Assembly: GCF_900198625.1 (NCBI RefSeq)
Contig: NZ_FZPK01000023.1
Coordinates: forward strand, 1 to 48,958
Direction of reading: 5' to 3'
From: Helicobacter rappini
Lineage (GTDB): Bacteria; Campylobacterota; Campylobacteria; Campylobacterales; Helicobacteraceae
DNA length: 48,958 nucleotides
Shown in pieces: positions 17,401 through 26,658 of this stretch (positions within the stretch are counted from its first letter, which is position 1; every line of letters starts with the position of its first letter). Below the pieces are notes generated by a model. It saw only the letters and a program-made list of their open reading frames with translations. It was not told the DNA's origin and ran no database searches. The position numbers and the translations under genes are program-made.

Positions 17401-18525
17401 ATGCGGTTTCAAATCCAAGCAAAAGTTGGCAAGGCAAGGGCATGCAGCTTTACTCTAACGCACGGCAAGGTAGAGACGCCCATTTTCATGCCTGTTGGCA
17501 CACAAGGCGTGATTAAGGGGCTAAACTCCCTTGATATTAAAAATATCTTGCAAACAAATCTCATTCTTGCAAACACCTATCATCTTTATCTTAGACCGGG
17601 CATAGAGACACTAAAAAAGGCGGGCGGGATACATAATTTTGCAAATTTTCATGGTAATTATTTGACCGATAGCGGTGGATTCCAAGCGTTTAGTTTGGGC
17701 GAAAATGTTAGACATGATGATTGCGGTATCGCTTTTAAATCACATATTGATGGAAGCAAGCATTTTTTTACCCCTGAAAAAGTGCTTGATATAGAATATG
17801 CGATAAACTCTGATATTATGATGATTTTAGATGATCTCGTGGGCTTACCAGCGACAAAAGAGCGACTTCTAGATTCTGTAAAACGCACGACAAAATGGGC
17901 GAAGCAGAGCATTCAATATCACAATATGCAGAAAGAAAAACATGATTTAAAGAATAAAATCTTTGCGATTATGCAAGGTGGCACAGATTATGAAATGCGT
18001 AAAAGAAGTGCAGCAGAGCTTACAGAACTTGGCTTTGATGGCTATGCAATAGGTGGCTTAGCCGTTGGTGAAAGTAGTCAAGAAATGTATGAATGCCTTG
18101 ATTATGCCTGTGATTTTTTACCAGAGACAAAGCCTCGTTATCTTATGGGGGTTGGCACACCAGAGAATCTTTTGGAGGGCATTGATAGAGGAGTGGATAT
18201 GTTTGATTGTGTTATGCCTACGCGTAATGCTAGAAATGCGAGTATTTTTACAAATCAAGGCAGACTAAATATCAAAAAAGCATGTTATAAGAATGATTTC
18301 ACACCGCTTGATTCTAAGTGTCATTGCCTTACTTGTTTAAATTTTACACGGGCGTATTTACATCATTTATTCCGTGCAAATGAGATTACTTATCACAGCC
18401 TTGCAAGTATCCACAACCTGCATTTTTACATTACGCTTTTAAAAGATTCACGACAAGCAATAATAAATCAAACATGGCAGGAATTTAAAAAACAAAAATT
18501 AAGTGATTTTGGGCAGGTGGATTAG
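17401..18525 (+). CDS. tgt: Queuine/preQ1 tRNA-guanine transglycosylase
   Basis: A 374-residue TGT that exchanges guanine-34 for preQ1 in GUN-anticodon tRNAs during queuosine synthesis. Seen are the N-terminal [12 protein letters not shown], the base-binding [12 protein letters not shown] (Asp general base), [26 protein letters not shown], and the nucleophile region [16 protein letters not shown]. The zinc ligands are in CHCLTC with a downstream His. The frame is open from 17239, but the ATG at 17401 with AAGGGGG upstream is the proper start, matching the usual 370-residue length. It is divergent from the Tat protein gene. Confidence 0.97.
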   Translation: MRFQIQAKVGKARACSFTLTHGKVETPIFMPVGTQGVIKGLNSLDIKNILQTNLILANTYHLYLRPGIETLKKAGGIHNFANFHGNYLTDSGGFQAFSLGENVRHDDCGIAFKSHIDGSKHFFTPEKVLDIEYAINSDIMMILDDLVGLPATKERLLDSVKRTTKWAKQSIQYHNMQKEKHDLKNKIFAIMQGGTDYEMRKRSAAELTELGFDGYAIGGLAVGESSQEMYECLDYACDFLPETKPRYLMGVGTPENLLEGIDRGVDMFDCVMPTRNARNASIFTNQGRLNIKKACYKNDFTPLDSKCHCLTCLNFTRAYLHHLFRANEITYHSLASIHNLHFYITLLKDSRQAIINQTWQEFKKQKLSDFGQVD

Positions 18526-18600
18526 TTTGTAAATCTAATCTTAATTTGTGTAAATATAAACAATTAAAATCCAAATCATCTTTTTACACAAGTTCAACAC

Positions 18601-19362
18601 CTAAAACTTATAACTATACGCAATGTAAGGGTTATAGTCTGCTACCAAGCCATCTTGCTCTACGCGTAACGATTGAGTTGGTAGGAATTTTACGCCGATT
18701 TCTATCCTATGATGATAGGCGATTAATGCACTAAATCCGCCTTGCACCATTACATTACCACTTGCTTTAAAGTTGCTTACTTCTTGTGATGATGGCGTAA
18801 TAATGGGCGTTTGCATATCAAAATAGATAAATGCCCCAGCCCCAATACCAGCAAAAAATCCTAGTGTATTTTTATAATTTTTATCAATGAAAAAATCCAC
18901 CATAATATCTAGCCCAAGACTTGCCATAAGAAAAGTGCCATCATAGGCATTTGCATCTGTGCGTATGGGCGAAAGATTGTCATTTGTAAAATCTAGGGCG
19001 AAATATCCACGCATACCTATGTATTCATCAAGGTAGCTGATAACTCCACCTCTAACGCCCATTCCCATGCTAAACACATAAGAGGGCTTATTATTCAGCA
19101 ATCTTTGAGTGGGTATCATATTGAGTGCAACCATGACATACATGCCATTTCTCTCTTTATTTGCTTGTTTGAGTAGTGAGAGCTGTTTTGGCGTTTTTTC
19201 TGGTAAGCTAGTCTCTCTTTGCACAGAAATATTTGTTTGTTGTTGGGCGGTGCTTAGTGGTTGCAAATAATTAGCAGTATTATCTTTTGGAAAAGCATTA
19301 AAATCATTAGCACAGCATATACTAAAACTAAGGCAATATAATAGCTTTTTTATAGAATCCAT
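18601..19362 (-). CDS. Probable outer-membrane beta-barrel protein
   Basis: A 253-residue exported protein. From the ATG at 19362 it starts MDSIKKLLYCLSFSICCAND, a signal peptide with a possible cleavage at CCA/ND. After a Thr/Gln/Ser-rich linker it shows alternating hydrophobic and glycine segments (GMGVRGGVISYLDEYIGMRG, LGFFAGIGAGAFIYF). It ends with an aromatic C terminus (YNPYIAYSYKF), the beta-signal of outer-membrane proteins. It resembles the small Helicobacter outer-membrane family without a firm name. The frame extends to 19425, overlapping the ATPase gene, but that extension adds an unlikely leader. It is probably translated with the ATPase gene upstream. Confidence 0.75.
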   Translation of the reverse strand: MDSIKKLLYCLSFSICCANDFNAFPKDNTANYLQPLSTAQQQTNISVQRETSLPEKTPKQLSLLKQANKERNGMYVMVALNMIPTQRLLNNKPSYVFSMGMGVRGGVISYLDEYIGMRGYFALDFTNDNLSPIRTDANAYDGTFLMASLGLDIMVDFFIDKNYKNTLGFFAGIGAGAFIYFDMQTPIITPSSQEVSNFKASGNVMVQGGFSALIAYHHRIEIGVKFLPTQSLRVEQDGLVADYNPYIAYSYKF

Positions 19363-19390
19363 TCTCTTACAAACCTTATACAAACGCATA

Positions 19391-20992
19391 TTAAAGCAAA
19401 CTTTCTTCATAGCTAATAATTCCATCTTTGAATAATTTTTGACTTTGTTTCTCTAGTGTCGGTATGCCTTGATAAAGAGATTCTATAAAGCTTTCATCTT
19501 CAAGCATCAAAGTTTTAGAATCTAACTTTTTATGAATGCTAAAATCAAATACTTCTTGCAATAAGATTCTCTTCCCATAGCCCTGTCCATAGCACTCATG
19601 ACAGCCTTGTGCGTGAAATTTCCCTTGTATTTCTTCCTTACATGCAGGACAGAGTGTTTGTATTAATCTTTGAGAGATTATAAGCTTTAGTGTGGTTTGC
19701 AAAATGTATTCCTTTGCACCAAGATCATATAATCTAGCAAGGCTACTTTTACAATCACTTGAGTGGATACTTGCCATGACTAAATGCCCTGTCAAAGCCG
19801 CTCTCAAAGCAATATCTAATGTCGCATTGTCGCGTATTTCGCCTATCATAATAATATCTGGGTCTTGACGCAATATGTATTTTAATGCCTTTGCAAAGTC
19901 AAATGATAGCTCTTCATTGACTTGCGTTTGTGTGATGCCTTGTATTTCTTGCTCGATGGGGTCTTCTATTGTTATAATCTTTTTTGTGCCATTATGTAGG
20001 AATCTAAGGCAATTATAAAGCAGCGTGCTTTTGCCACTTCCTGTTGGACCGCTAATAAGGATAAGTCCGCTTTTTGTAAGCAAAGCTTTTTTTAGAATCT
20101 CCAAAATCTCTACTGATAATCCTAAAGTATCTAAGCTTTCAAATCGTTTATTTGCATGTGGGATACGCAATACAATGCTTTCACCTCGTAATGTCGGCAT
20201 AAAAGATAATCGCACATCACAATCTCTCTTATCGTTTTTATAGATAAGATTCTCTAGCTTTAGATGTCCATCTTGTGGTAATCTCATTTCATTAATATCA
20301 AGTTTGCATAAAAGCTTTAGTTTCTGTGAGATTTTTGCAAATAATGTAGTATTTATATCCAAAAAATGCACCAAGATTCCATCAATGCGTAATAGACAGA
20401 AGGCTTTAGAATCTTGCAGGAATAAGTGAATATCGCTTGCCTGCATAGTAAGCCCAAAGCTAACTAAAGATTCTACAAAATTGCTTTGCAATTCATCTTT
20501 TTGACAATATTGTTGTAATTGTAAAGCAAGGCTTATTTCTTTTAGAAAGTCTTGTTTGCATAGATAAAAGATTAATTCTTCTTTATAGCTTTGTTGCAGT
20601 TTTTTTGTAAGTGTATCTCTATAACTCGCACTAAAAGGCTCATAAGGCAATACACCAAGTCTATATACAGAATCTGTGCTTTTATGCTTATCATAAAAAA
20701 TTATATTTGGGAGATAGCTTTGTGGTATTTGTAAGGTTGCATGGATAATATGATAGCTACTTGATAATAGAGATAAATATCTATCGCTCAAGTCTTTTTG
20801 CATAAGATAAGATTCAAAGTAGGGGTGAGATTCTATAAATTTAGAAAAGATTATTGCTTTTTGCGTGGTGAGTAATGTATAAAGAGATTCTAAAAAATCT
20901 TTTTTGGCATTAGAATCTAGTGTATTAAAATAGTCTTGTGATTGAATATAGGGATTGGTGTGTAAAGATTCTGTGATAAGAGATTGTGTCAT
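19391..20992 (-). CDS. Type II secretion/type IV pilus assembly ATPase (GspE/CtsE/PilB type)
   Basis: A 533-residue hexameric traffic ATPase. An N-terminal domain (1-160) precedes the sensor-like SFGLTMQASDIHLFLQDS. The Walker A is ISGPTGSGKSTLLYN (about residues 315-330). The Asp box is TIEDPIE, the Walker B region IMIGEIRDNATLDIALRAAL, and the His box GHLVMASIHSSD. A zinc motif (CPACKEEI and CHECYG) is typical of GspE and PilB but not PilT. It powers pseudopilus assembly. C. jejuni CtsE, required for DNA uptake, has a similar size and form; whether this protein serves competence or secretion is inference. The pseudopilin at 1654-2067 is a possible client. Confidence 0.92.
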   Translation of the reverse strand: MTQSLITESLHTNPYIQSQDYFNTLDSNAKKDFLESLYTLLTTQKAIIFSKFIESHPYFESYLMQKDLSDRYLSLLSSSYHIIHATLQIPQSYLPNIIFYDKHKSTDSVYRLGVLPYEPFSASYRDTLTKKLQQSYKEELIFYLCKQDFLKEISLALQLQQYCQKDELQSNFVESLVSFGLTMQASDIHLFLQDSKAFCLLRIDGILVHFLDINTTLFAKISQKLKLLCKLDINEMRLPQDGHLKLENLIYKNDKRDCDVRLSFMPTLRGESIVLRIPHANKRFESLDTLGLSVEILEILKKALLTKSGLILISGPTGSGKSTLLYNCLRFLHNGTKKIITIEDPIEQEIQGITQTQVNEELSFDFAKALKYILRQDPDIIMIGEIRDNATLDIALRAALTGHLVMASIHSSDCKSSLARLYDLGAKEYILQTTLKLIISQRLIQTLCPACKEEIQGKFHAQGCHECYGQGYGKRILLQEVFDFSIHKKLDSKTLMLEDESFIESLYQGIPTLEKQSQKLFKDGIISYEESLL

Positions 20993-21015
20993 AACATTTG
21001 CCTATATTGCTTCTT

Positions 21016-21720
21016 TTAATTCTTATTTACAGATTCCATAAATAAAGGGTCTTTACATAAAAATTCTTCAAATAGATATTTATGCTCTTCTGGCAAAGCT
21101 TTAAAAATGGTATAGGCTAACTCTCGAATCTCTTTTAGTGCAGCCTTTGCAGTCCTTAGCTCTAAAAAGTTTTGCAAACTTCTAGCATTAATACTCCATG
21201 CTAATTCGCTCTTATAGCATTCAGGGATTAAATACTTTGCTACATCATTAGCAATGCCATCTTTTACTGCTAAACGCAGATTTTCTAAGGCTTTTATACT
21301 TTGGTCTTTTACTCTTTCATTGCTTGAAAGCATGATATATTTTTCTGCTCTTTTATAGTTTTCTTCACATAAGGGTAAAAAGCTTTCTTCTTTATTGAGT
21401 TCTTTTAGCGTATATCTTGTGCTTTTCACTGACAAGCTTGCTATTCTATGACGAGCTAATTCTTGCAGACATGCCCTTGTTATACCTTTAATCTCAAAGT
21501 TATAATATAAATGCTCTAGCGTAGATTTATGCTTATTTACATTTCCTACACGATATATTAAGCCTTTATCAATATCACCACCATTATCGCTTTTATTATG
21601 ACTATCCCAACAGGTTCGTATCGCCCTGCTACAAACACTTAAAGGGGTAAAGTGTAGCAATGTTACTTGTATATTAGTTTGTGTGTGAATCTCTTTTGTT
21701 TCTAAACTCTCTTGTGCCAT
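21016..21720 (-). CDS. thyX: Flavin-dependent thymidylate synthase
   Basis: A 234-residue ThyX, making dTMP from dUMP with methylene-tetrahydrofolate and FAD. The diagnostic motif RHRxxSxxxxSxR is present as RHRIASLSVKSTR. Other features are HKSTLEHLYYNFEIKG, SNERVKDQ, and the C-terminal SLQNFLELRTAKAALKEIRE (substrate binding). The ATG at 21720 with AAGGGTGG just upstream is chosen over the in-frame GTG at 21726. ThyX replaces ThyA in most epsilonproteobacteria and lets cells do without classical DHFR recycling. Confidence 0.96.
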   Translation of the reverse strand: MAQESLETKEIHTQTNIQVTLLHFTPLSVCSRAIRTCWDSHNKSDNGGDIDKGLIYRVGNVNKHKSTLEHLYYNFEIKGITRACLQELARHRIASLSVKSTRYTLKELNKEESFLPLCEENYKRAEKYIMLSSNERVKDQSIKALENLRLAVKDGIANDVAKYLIPECYKSELAWSINARSLQNFLELRTAKAALKEIRELAYTIFKALPEEHKYLFEEFLCKDPLFMESVNKN

Positions 21721-21905
21721 TACCACCCTTTTTTGTTGTCTTTTATCATGCTGTATTGATTATGTTTTAGAATATGATTTTAATGCGTTAAATTTTGTAA
21801 AAATCAGCGAAATTATAGCAAAAAATTGCCAAAAATAATGCGTTCATATTCTTGCTAGATTCTCACATTTGTGAGAAAAATTTCTAAAAGAAATTATTTT
21901 TTAAG

Positions 21906-21911
21906 TATAAT
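21906..21911 (+). promoter_or_regulatory. -10 box (TATAAT) ahead of the coaD cluster
   Basis: A perfect TATAAT 43 bases before the ATG at 21954. It probably drives the small membrane protein, coaD, tmk and comF as one operon, since those four are separated by 16 bases or less. Confidence 0.55.
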
Positions 21912-21953
21912 CAAGCTTTATATTTAAACTATATTTGGACTAGAGGGCTTTGT

Positions 21954-22355
21954 ATGTATTCGCATTTGTTTTATATCATCATGTGGGCAGTTTGCTTTGT
22001 GCTTGTTATACCTGTGCTTATTGTGGGCGTTATCTATGTATTTATGAGTAATAAGCCACCAAAGAAAGTTGAAAATACAATGCAAATCATGTTTAATATC
22101 ATAAAAGGCGCACAGACAAAAGCCGCATTTACCGCTTCACTGGAGCAGTTTAAGGGCAAATATGGTGTGTTAGCTGATGAGAAAAACTTTGATTTATGGA
22201 TTCAGTGTATTAAAGAATTAGCAAATTCAACACATTGGGATACAGATGCGATAGCAAAGTTTGGACAAGAATTAGAAGATAAAAATGCAGCACATGCAAA
22301 GAAAATAGCCGTAGCCATAGCCACAGTGCTTAAAACAAAAGATCAGAAAAAATAA
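21954..22355 (+). CDS. Small membrane protein of unknown function
   Basis: A 133-residue protein with one strong N-terminal membrane helix (about residues 5-32, [20 protein letters not shown]). A cytoplasmic helical domain follows ([20 protein letters not shown] through [20 protein letters not shown]) with a basic C terminus (KTKDQKK). No named family is recognised. It is the first gene of the unit containing coaD, tmk and comF; the 16-bp gap to coaD suggests cotranscription. Confidence 0.85.
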   Translation: MYSHLFYIIMWAVCFVLVIPVLIVGVIYVFMSNKPPKKVENTMQIMFNIIKGAQTKAAFTASLEQFKGKYGVLADEKNFDLWIQCIKELANSTHWDTDAIAKFGQELEDKNAAHAKKIAVAIATVLKTKDQKK

Positions 22356-22371
22356 GATTCTAAGAGTAGAT

Positions 22372-22872
22372 ATGAATAAACTAGCAATTTATCCGGGGAC
22401 ATTTGACCCACTTACAAACGGACATTTAGATATTATCAAACGCAGTAGCAAAATGTTTCAACAAGTAGTAGTCGCAGTAGCAAGCTCTGAAAGCAAGAAT
22501 CCGCTTTATAGCTTAGAGCAAAGAGAGAAAATGATAAACCTTGCATTAGAAGAACACAAAGATGAGATTCCAAATGTAAGCTGCATTACCTTTAGTAATC
22601 TACTTGCAAGTTTAGCTGCTGATATGAAAGCAAAGGTGATTATAAGGGGATTACGCGTAGTGAGTGATTTTGAGTATGAATTGCAAATGGGCTATGCAAA
22701 TGCCTCGCTGAATGACTCGCTTGATACAATATATTTTATGCCAACATTGCAGAATGCTTTCATTAGCTCATCAATTGTGCGTAGCATTATCGTGCATGGT
22801 GGTAAGTTTAGCCATCTTGTGCCAGAAAGCATTCATTCCTATATACAGCAATTACACACAAAAGAGTTATAA
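22372..22872 (+). CDS. coaD: Phosphopantetheine adenylyltransferase
   Basis: A 166-residue nucleotidyltransferase of coenzyme A synthesis (4'-phosphopantetheine plus ATP to dephospho-CoA). Seen are [16 protein letters not shown] (with the T/HxGH-like NGH), the substrate loop [31 protein letters not shown], and the second ATP motif ISSSIVRSI. Length is typical. It overlaps tmk by one base (TAATG), so the two are coupled. The same order occurs in H. pylori. Confidence 0.97.
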   Translation: MNKLAIYPGTFDPLTNGHLDIIKRSSKMFQQVVVAVASSESKNPLYSLEQREKMINLALEEHKDEIPNVSCITFSNLLASLAADMKAKVIIRGLRVVSDFEYELQMGYANASLNDSLDTIYFMPTLQNAFISSSIVRSIIVHGGKFSHLVPESIHSYIQQLHTKEL

Positions 22873-23516
22873 TGAAGTATTATGTAATTGAGGGCATTGA
22901 TACAAGTGGCAAAACAACACAATGTAATCTCATAAAGCAAAACTACCCTTGCGTGAGTTTAGAAAACTATAAAGATTCCATAAAAGATTCTATCATCGTA
23001 TTAAATGAGCCCGGCAGCACATATCTTGGGAATCTTGTAAGAAAGATTCTACTAGATAGCCAAACACAGATAAATGAAAAAAGCTCATTTTTACTCTTTT
23101 TAGCTCAAAGGGCTGAACTCTTTTTGCAACTAAAAAATATATCAAATACAATCATTGCTGATAGAAGCCTTATCTCTGGTGTAGCCTATGCTAGAGCGAT
23201 TGATATGCGTGAAGCATTGAATCTTAATCTCTTTGCAACGGGGGGAATCCTGCCACAAAAAATAGTCTTTTTAGAAACTTCAAAAGACACGCTAAAAAGC
23301 CGCCTTAATGCAAAAAGCCTTGATAATATAGAGCAAAAAGGCATACAATACCTACTTGACACGCAAAGCTACTTTAAAGAGATATTAGCGTATTTACAAG
23401 ATGAAAACTTTATAGAATCTAACCCCAACATAAAAAAGCCAGATATTTTAACACTAGATTCTGCCATGCCTAAAGAAGATATACACAAAAGAATTTGCAG
23501 CTTTTTTGGAATCTAG
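22872..23516 (+). CDS. tmk: Thymidylate kinase
   Basis: A 214-residue dTMP kinase. The P-loop is EGIDTSGKTTQ at residues 5-15, followed by LNEPGSTYLGNLVRKIL in place of the usual REPGGT motif, the DR motif (IIADRSLISGVAYA), and the LID region (LKSRLNAKSLDNIEQKG). It makes dTDP and acts directly after ThyX in dTTP synthesis. Its start codon overlaps the coaD stop, and its TAG is followed immediately by the comF ATG. Confidence 0.95.
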   Translation: MKYYVIEGIDTSGKTTQCNLIKQNYPCVSLENYKDSIKDSIIVLNEPGSTYLGNLVRKILLDSQTQINEKSSFLLFLAQRAELFLQLKNISNTIIADRSLISGVAYARAIDMREALNLNLFATGGILPQKIVFLETSKDTLKSRLNAKSLDNIEQKGIQYLLDTQSYFKEILAYLQDENFIESNPNIKKPDILTLDSAMPKEDIHKRICSFFGI

Positions 23517-24104
23517 ATGTATTGCTCAATGTGTGGAAAGCTTACATGGCACATTATATGCAAAGAGTGTTTAAAACATTTAGAATACATAGATTCTAAG
23601 CGAGTGCTTGATAATGGAGTAAAAGTTTTTAGTAGCTTTGCTTTTAGTGAGTTAAAACTACTACTAGCAAGTAAGAATAACATTATTGGTAGTAGAATTT
23701 TCAAACGACTAGGTGTTTATGCGTTATCAAATTTTTTTGAAAGATATAAAGATTTAGCCAAATTAAAGAAGCAAGAAGTAGCCATTCTATCTATACGCAA
23801 TAAGACTATTGGTATGTATTCTCATAGTGCGATTTTAGCACAATGTTTTAAAACATACGGATTCAAAGTCTTTCATAACGCCTTAATTATAGGTAATAAT
23901 AGCCATTTCTCTCATCTTACAAAAGAAGAGAGACGGACGCTTGGTAGAAACTTTTCATTTCATTTTAAGCATGATTATTTAGCTGTGATTCTAGTTGATG
24001 ATATTATAACCACAGGGCAAACTCTACTTGAAGCAAGTGATATTGTTAAGCAAAATAGCTACACACCACTCTTTGCATGGACACTTTGTGATTCTAGGTA
24101 TTAG
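23517..24104 (+). CDS. comF: ComF-family phosphoribosyltransferase-like protein
   Basis: A 195-residue protein with an N-terminal zinc-ribbon-like CSMCGKLTWHIICKEC (Cys residues 3, 6, 16 and 19). A central half is followed by the PRPP-binding signature VILVDDIITTGQTLLEASD near the C terminus. In naturally competent bacteria ComF links DNA uptake with chromosomal processing. In Helicobacter and Campylobacter this gene follows tmk and is required for or linked to transformation. It is the last gene of the coaD operon, directly abutting tmk. Confidence 0.87.
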   Translation: MYCSMCGKLTWHIICKECLKHLEYIDSKRVLDNGVKVFSSFAFSELKLLLASKNNIIGSRIFKRLGVYALSNFFERYKDLAKLKKQEVAILSIRNKTIGMYSHSAILAQCFKTYGFKVFHNALIIGNNSHFSHLTKEERRTLGRNFSFHFKHDYLAVILVDDIITTGQTLLEASDIVKQNSYTPLFAWTLCDSRY

Positions 24105-24136
24105 ATCATAGATTTAACTTTGATATTAAAATATTG

Positions 24137-24142
24137 TATAAT
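24137..24142 (+). promoter_or_regulatory. -10 box (TATAAT) of the phosphorylcholine locus
   Basis: A perfect TATAAT preceded by TTG, 44 bases before the ATG at 24186. AAAGGA lies just before the ATG. Confidence 0.55.
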
Positions 24143-24185
24143 AACTTTTACACATAAAAACTAGAGTAATTGCAAAAGGATATGT

Positions 24186-25718
24186 ATGCAAGCCATCGTT
24201 TTAGCAGCAGGGTTTGGCTCAAGACTTAAGCCAATGACCCTAAATAAGCCCAAACCGCTTTTAGAGATCCGCGGGAAAAGCATTTTAGAAAATATGATTT
24301 CTATCTTAAGAAAAGGTGGGGTGCAAGATATTATCGTTGTAACAGGCTATAAGAATCATTTGTTTGATTCTCTATCAAAAAAGCTTAATTTTGAAAAAGT
24401 CGTATTTGATGACTATGCGACTTGTAATAGCTCTCAATCGCTTTTATATGTAAAGCATAGAATCCAAAAAGGCACAATCATCTTAAATGGTGATTTATAT
24501 ATTACAGAGGATTTTTGCAGATTCTTTAAAAGTGGGGTATCGCAATTTTTAGCACAAAAGATTCCAGATAATACGACTGCGTGGGGCTATATTGTTGATG
24601 AAAATTATAGAATCTTAGATATTGATACAAATGCGACAAGTGGCTATGGAGATGGTATTGCATATTTTGATAATACGCAGGATATTGAAGTTTTTAAAGA
24701 AAAATTAGAGCAATGCGATAGTGATGAATATTGGGAATATGCGGTGTTAAGAAGTTTAGATTCTATAAATTATTATGCCTTTCCTTGTGATACTTTATAC
24801 ACAGAGATTGATAGCTTTGCTGATGCGCTTTATCACAAACTTTTAACGCCAGAAGAGATTGCGATTCAGTGTGCTGACGATAAAAAGGCAGTGCGTTTAG
24901 CAGGTATTACAAATATTAATTATCTCATTACATTTCAAGGCAAACAAAAAGTGATAAGAATCCCGGGCAGTGGGACAGAAAATGTGATTGACAGACAAGG
25001 TGAGCGAAGCATTTTAGAGCTTATAGAAAATCTAGATATTACACCTAAGAGTGAATTTTATGGTAGTGGCATAAAAATGAGTGATTTTTTATGCGATTAT
25101 AAAAGCTTAGAAAAAGCCCAAATCACAGAAAAAGTATTAGAAAAACTCCTTGATTCACTCTTAAAACTTCACAGCATACCACACAAAGATAATACAGAGT
25201 ATAAGTCCATAAAACTCTACAATGAGATTCTAAAATATGAGAAATTAGCAAAAATCGCACTCACAACGCCAAAAGAGCATAAATATGTCATCGAAGTGGC
25301 AAGAAAGCTTGACAATGGGGGGGGGGGGGTCTTATGCCATAGAGATTTGCAATTACCCAATATCCTTTTTAATGGAAGTGAGATAAAACTCATTGATTTT
25401 GAATATGCTGGCTTTAGCTGCATTGAATGGGAGTTTGGGAATCTAGTCGCAGAGTTAGAACTCACTCAAGCACAAATAGAGCATATCATACACTACTACA
25501 ATAAAAATAACTGCAATAAAAACAACTCCAATAAAAATAGTTTGCAAACACTTACCTTTCAAAGTGTGATTGAAGGCTCACTTATGGCAAACTATATCTG
25601 GGCGTTATGGGGGTGGATTTATAATCGCATTGATTTAGGAAGAGATTATCTTTTTAGATTCCAAAACAATCTTACTTTATTACAGAATCTTGCGAAAAAT
25701 AAGTCTTTGGGAGTATGA
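24186..25718 (+). CDS. LicC-LicA fusion: nucleotidyltransferase plus choline kinase, phase-variable
   Basis: A 510-residue two-domain protein. Residues 1-230 are a sugar/choline-phosphate nucleotidyltransferase (LAAGFGSRLKPMT, KPKPLLEIRGKSILENMI, ILNGDLYIT), matching LicC, CTP:phosphocholine cytidylyltransferase. Residues about 235-510 are a LicA/choline-kinase fold. ATP binding is in ITNINYLITF with KVIRIPG, the catalytic loop is CHRDLQLPNILF, and the metal Asp is in LIDFEYAG. The role would be activating choline to CDP-choline for decorating surface glycans. A G13 tract (25317-25329) encodes GGGG just before the catalytic loop; at 13 it is in frame (ON). Three imperfect 15-bp repeats lie near the end. 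The partner transporter follows two bases later. No licD transferase is seen nearby. Confidence 0.88.
   Translation: MQAIVLAAGFGSRLKPMTLNKPKPLLEIRGKSILENMISILRKGGVQDIIVVTGYKNHLFDSLSKKLNFEKVVFDDYATCNSSQSLLYVKHRIQKGTIILNGDLYITEDFCRFFKSGVSQFLAQKIPDNTTAWGYIVDENYRILDIDTNATSGYGDGIAYFDNTQDIEVFKEKLEQCDSDEYWEYAVLRSLDSINYYAFPCDTLYTEIDSFADALYHKLLTPEEIAIQCADDKKAVRLAGITNINYLITFQGKQKVIRIPGSGTENVIDRQGERSILELIENLDITPKSEFYGSGIKMSDFLCDYKSLEKAQITEKVLEKLLDSLLKLHSIPHKDNTEYKSIKLYNEILKYEKLAKIALTTPKEHKYVIEVARKLDNGGGGVLCHRDLQLPNILFNGSEIKLIDFEYAGFSCIEWEFGNLVAELELTQAQIEHIIHYYNKNNCNKNNSNKNSLQTLTFQSVIEGSLMANYIWALWGWIYNRIDLGRDYLFRFQNNLTLLQNLAKNKSLGV
25317..25329 (+). repeat. G13 slippage tract in the LicC-LicA gene
   Basis: Thirteen consecutive G follow GACAAT. 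At 13 the kinase frame is open. At 14 the frame reaches TAG within four codons after the tract. At 12 it ends about 17 codons later at a TAA near 25382. Confidence 0.95.
25500..25544 (+). repeat. Three imperfect 15-bp tandem repeats
   Basis: Units AATAAAAATAACTGC, AATAAAAACAACTCC and AATAAAAATAGTTTG encode NKNNC, NKNNS and NKNSL inside the kinase domain of the LicC-LicA gene. Copy-number change would be in frame. Confidence 0.75.
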
Positions 25719-25719
25719 T

Positions 25720-26595
25720 ATGGGGAGAATAAGCGGACATATTTTAGCTTTTAGTAGCGTGTTTTTTTGGTCAGCCCTTTATGTTTCTGTGAAGATTCTA
25801 CTAGATTATTTATCGCCTTTTGAATTGCTTATTTTACAATTTGTATTTGGCTATATTATGCTATTTATGATGAAGCCGACTTTTCTTAGAATCTCACTCA
25901 AAGAAGAAGTAATGTTTGCCATTGCGGGCTTATGTGGCATTAGTATTTATAATCTATTTTTAAATCTTGCCATAGAGCAAACCTATGCTTCAAATGTGAG
26001 TGTCATCATCGCTACCGCCCCACTTTTCACAGGTATTTTTGCCTTTATGCTTAGGATTGAAAAGCCTTATAGAAATTTTTTTATAGGCTTTATGCTGTGT
26101 ATCATAGGCATTATTTTGCTTAGTTATGGCGATGGTGAAGCGGTAGGATTTAATCCATTTGGCGATATGTTGGCTTTAATCTCGGCTATTGGCTGGGGTG
26201 CGTATTCTGTGGCGATTGTTAGCATTATGGATAGGGGATATAATATCATCATTGCGACAAGAAAGATAGTGTTTTATGGAATCTTATTTTTAATCCCGGG
26301 CTTTTTTATATTTGATTTTAAGCCGCAATGGCACGAACTTTTAGAACCTATGGTAGCATTTAATTTCATTTTTATTGTGCTTTTTCCATCAGCCCTTTGC
26401 TTTTTAATGTGGAACAAGGCGACTTTGCTTATCGGTGCGATTAAGACAAATATTTATGTGTATCTTACGCCCATTATTACGATTATCGTGGCGATGATAG
26501 CCATTGATGAGCGACTTGGATTCTATGGAATCATAGGGGTTATTTTAACGCTTTGCGGTGTTATTATTGGTGAGTGTAGGAATAAGAGAGTATAG
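25720..26595 (+). CDS. LicB-like choline transporter, DMT/EamA family
   Basis: A 291-residue inner-membrane protein with about ten hydrophobic helices in two EamA halves. Examples are ILAFSSVFFWSALYVSVKIL near the N terminus and YLTPIITIIVAMIAIDERL near the C terminus. The P-Y-R-N-F and E-R-L-G motifs are typical of DMT exporters/permeases. Placement two bases after the LicC-LicA fusion points to LicB, the high-affinity choline uptake permease of Haemophilus lic loci; from sequence alone it could be any DMT transporter. The ATG at 25720 with GGGAG is preferred over a TTG at 25690 that overlaps the upstream gene. Confidence 0.85.
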   Translation: MGRISGHILAFSSVFFWSALYVSVKILLDYLSPFELLILQFVFGYIMLFMMKPTFLRISLKEEVMFAIAGLCGISIYNLFLNLAIEQTYASNVSVIIATAPLFTGIFAFMLRIEKPYRNFFIGFMLCIIGIILLSYGDGEAVGFNPFGDMLALISAIGWGAYSVAIVSIMDRGYNIIIATRKIVFYGILFLIPGFFIFDFKPQWHELLEPMVAFNFIFIVLFPSALCFLMWNKATLLIGAIKTNIYVYLTPIITIIVAMIAIDERLGFYGIIGVILTLCGVIIGECRNKRV

Positions 26596-26658
26596 TGTAT
26601 TCTAATTTCAAGCATTTGATTGAATCTAAAACTACATGCTTACATACAAGCTAAACTT

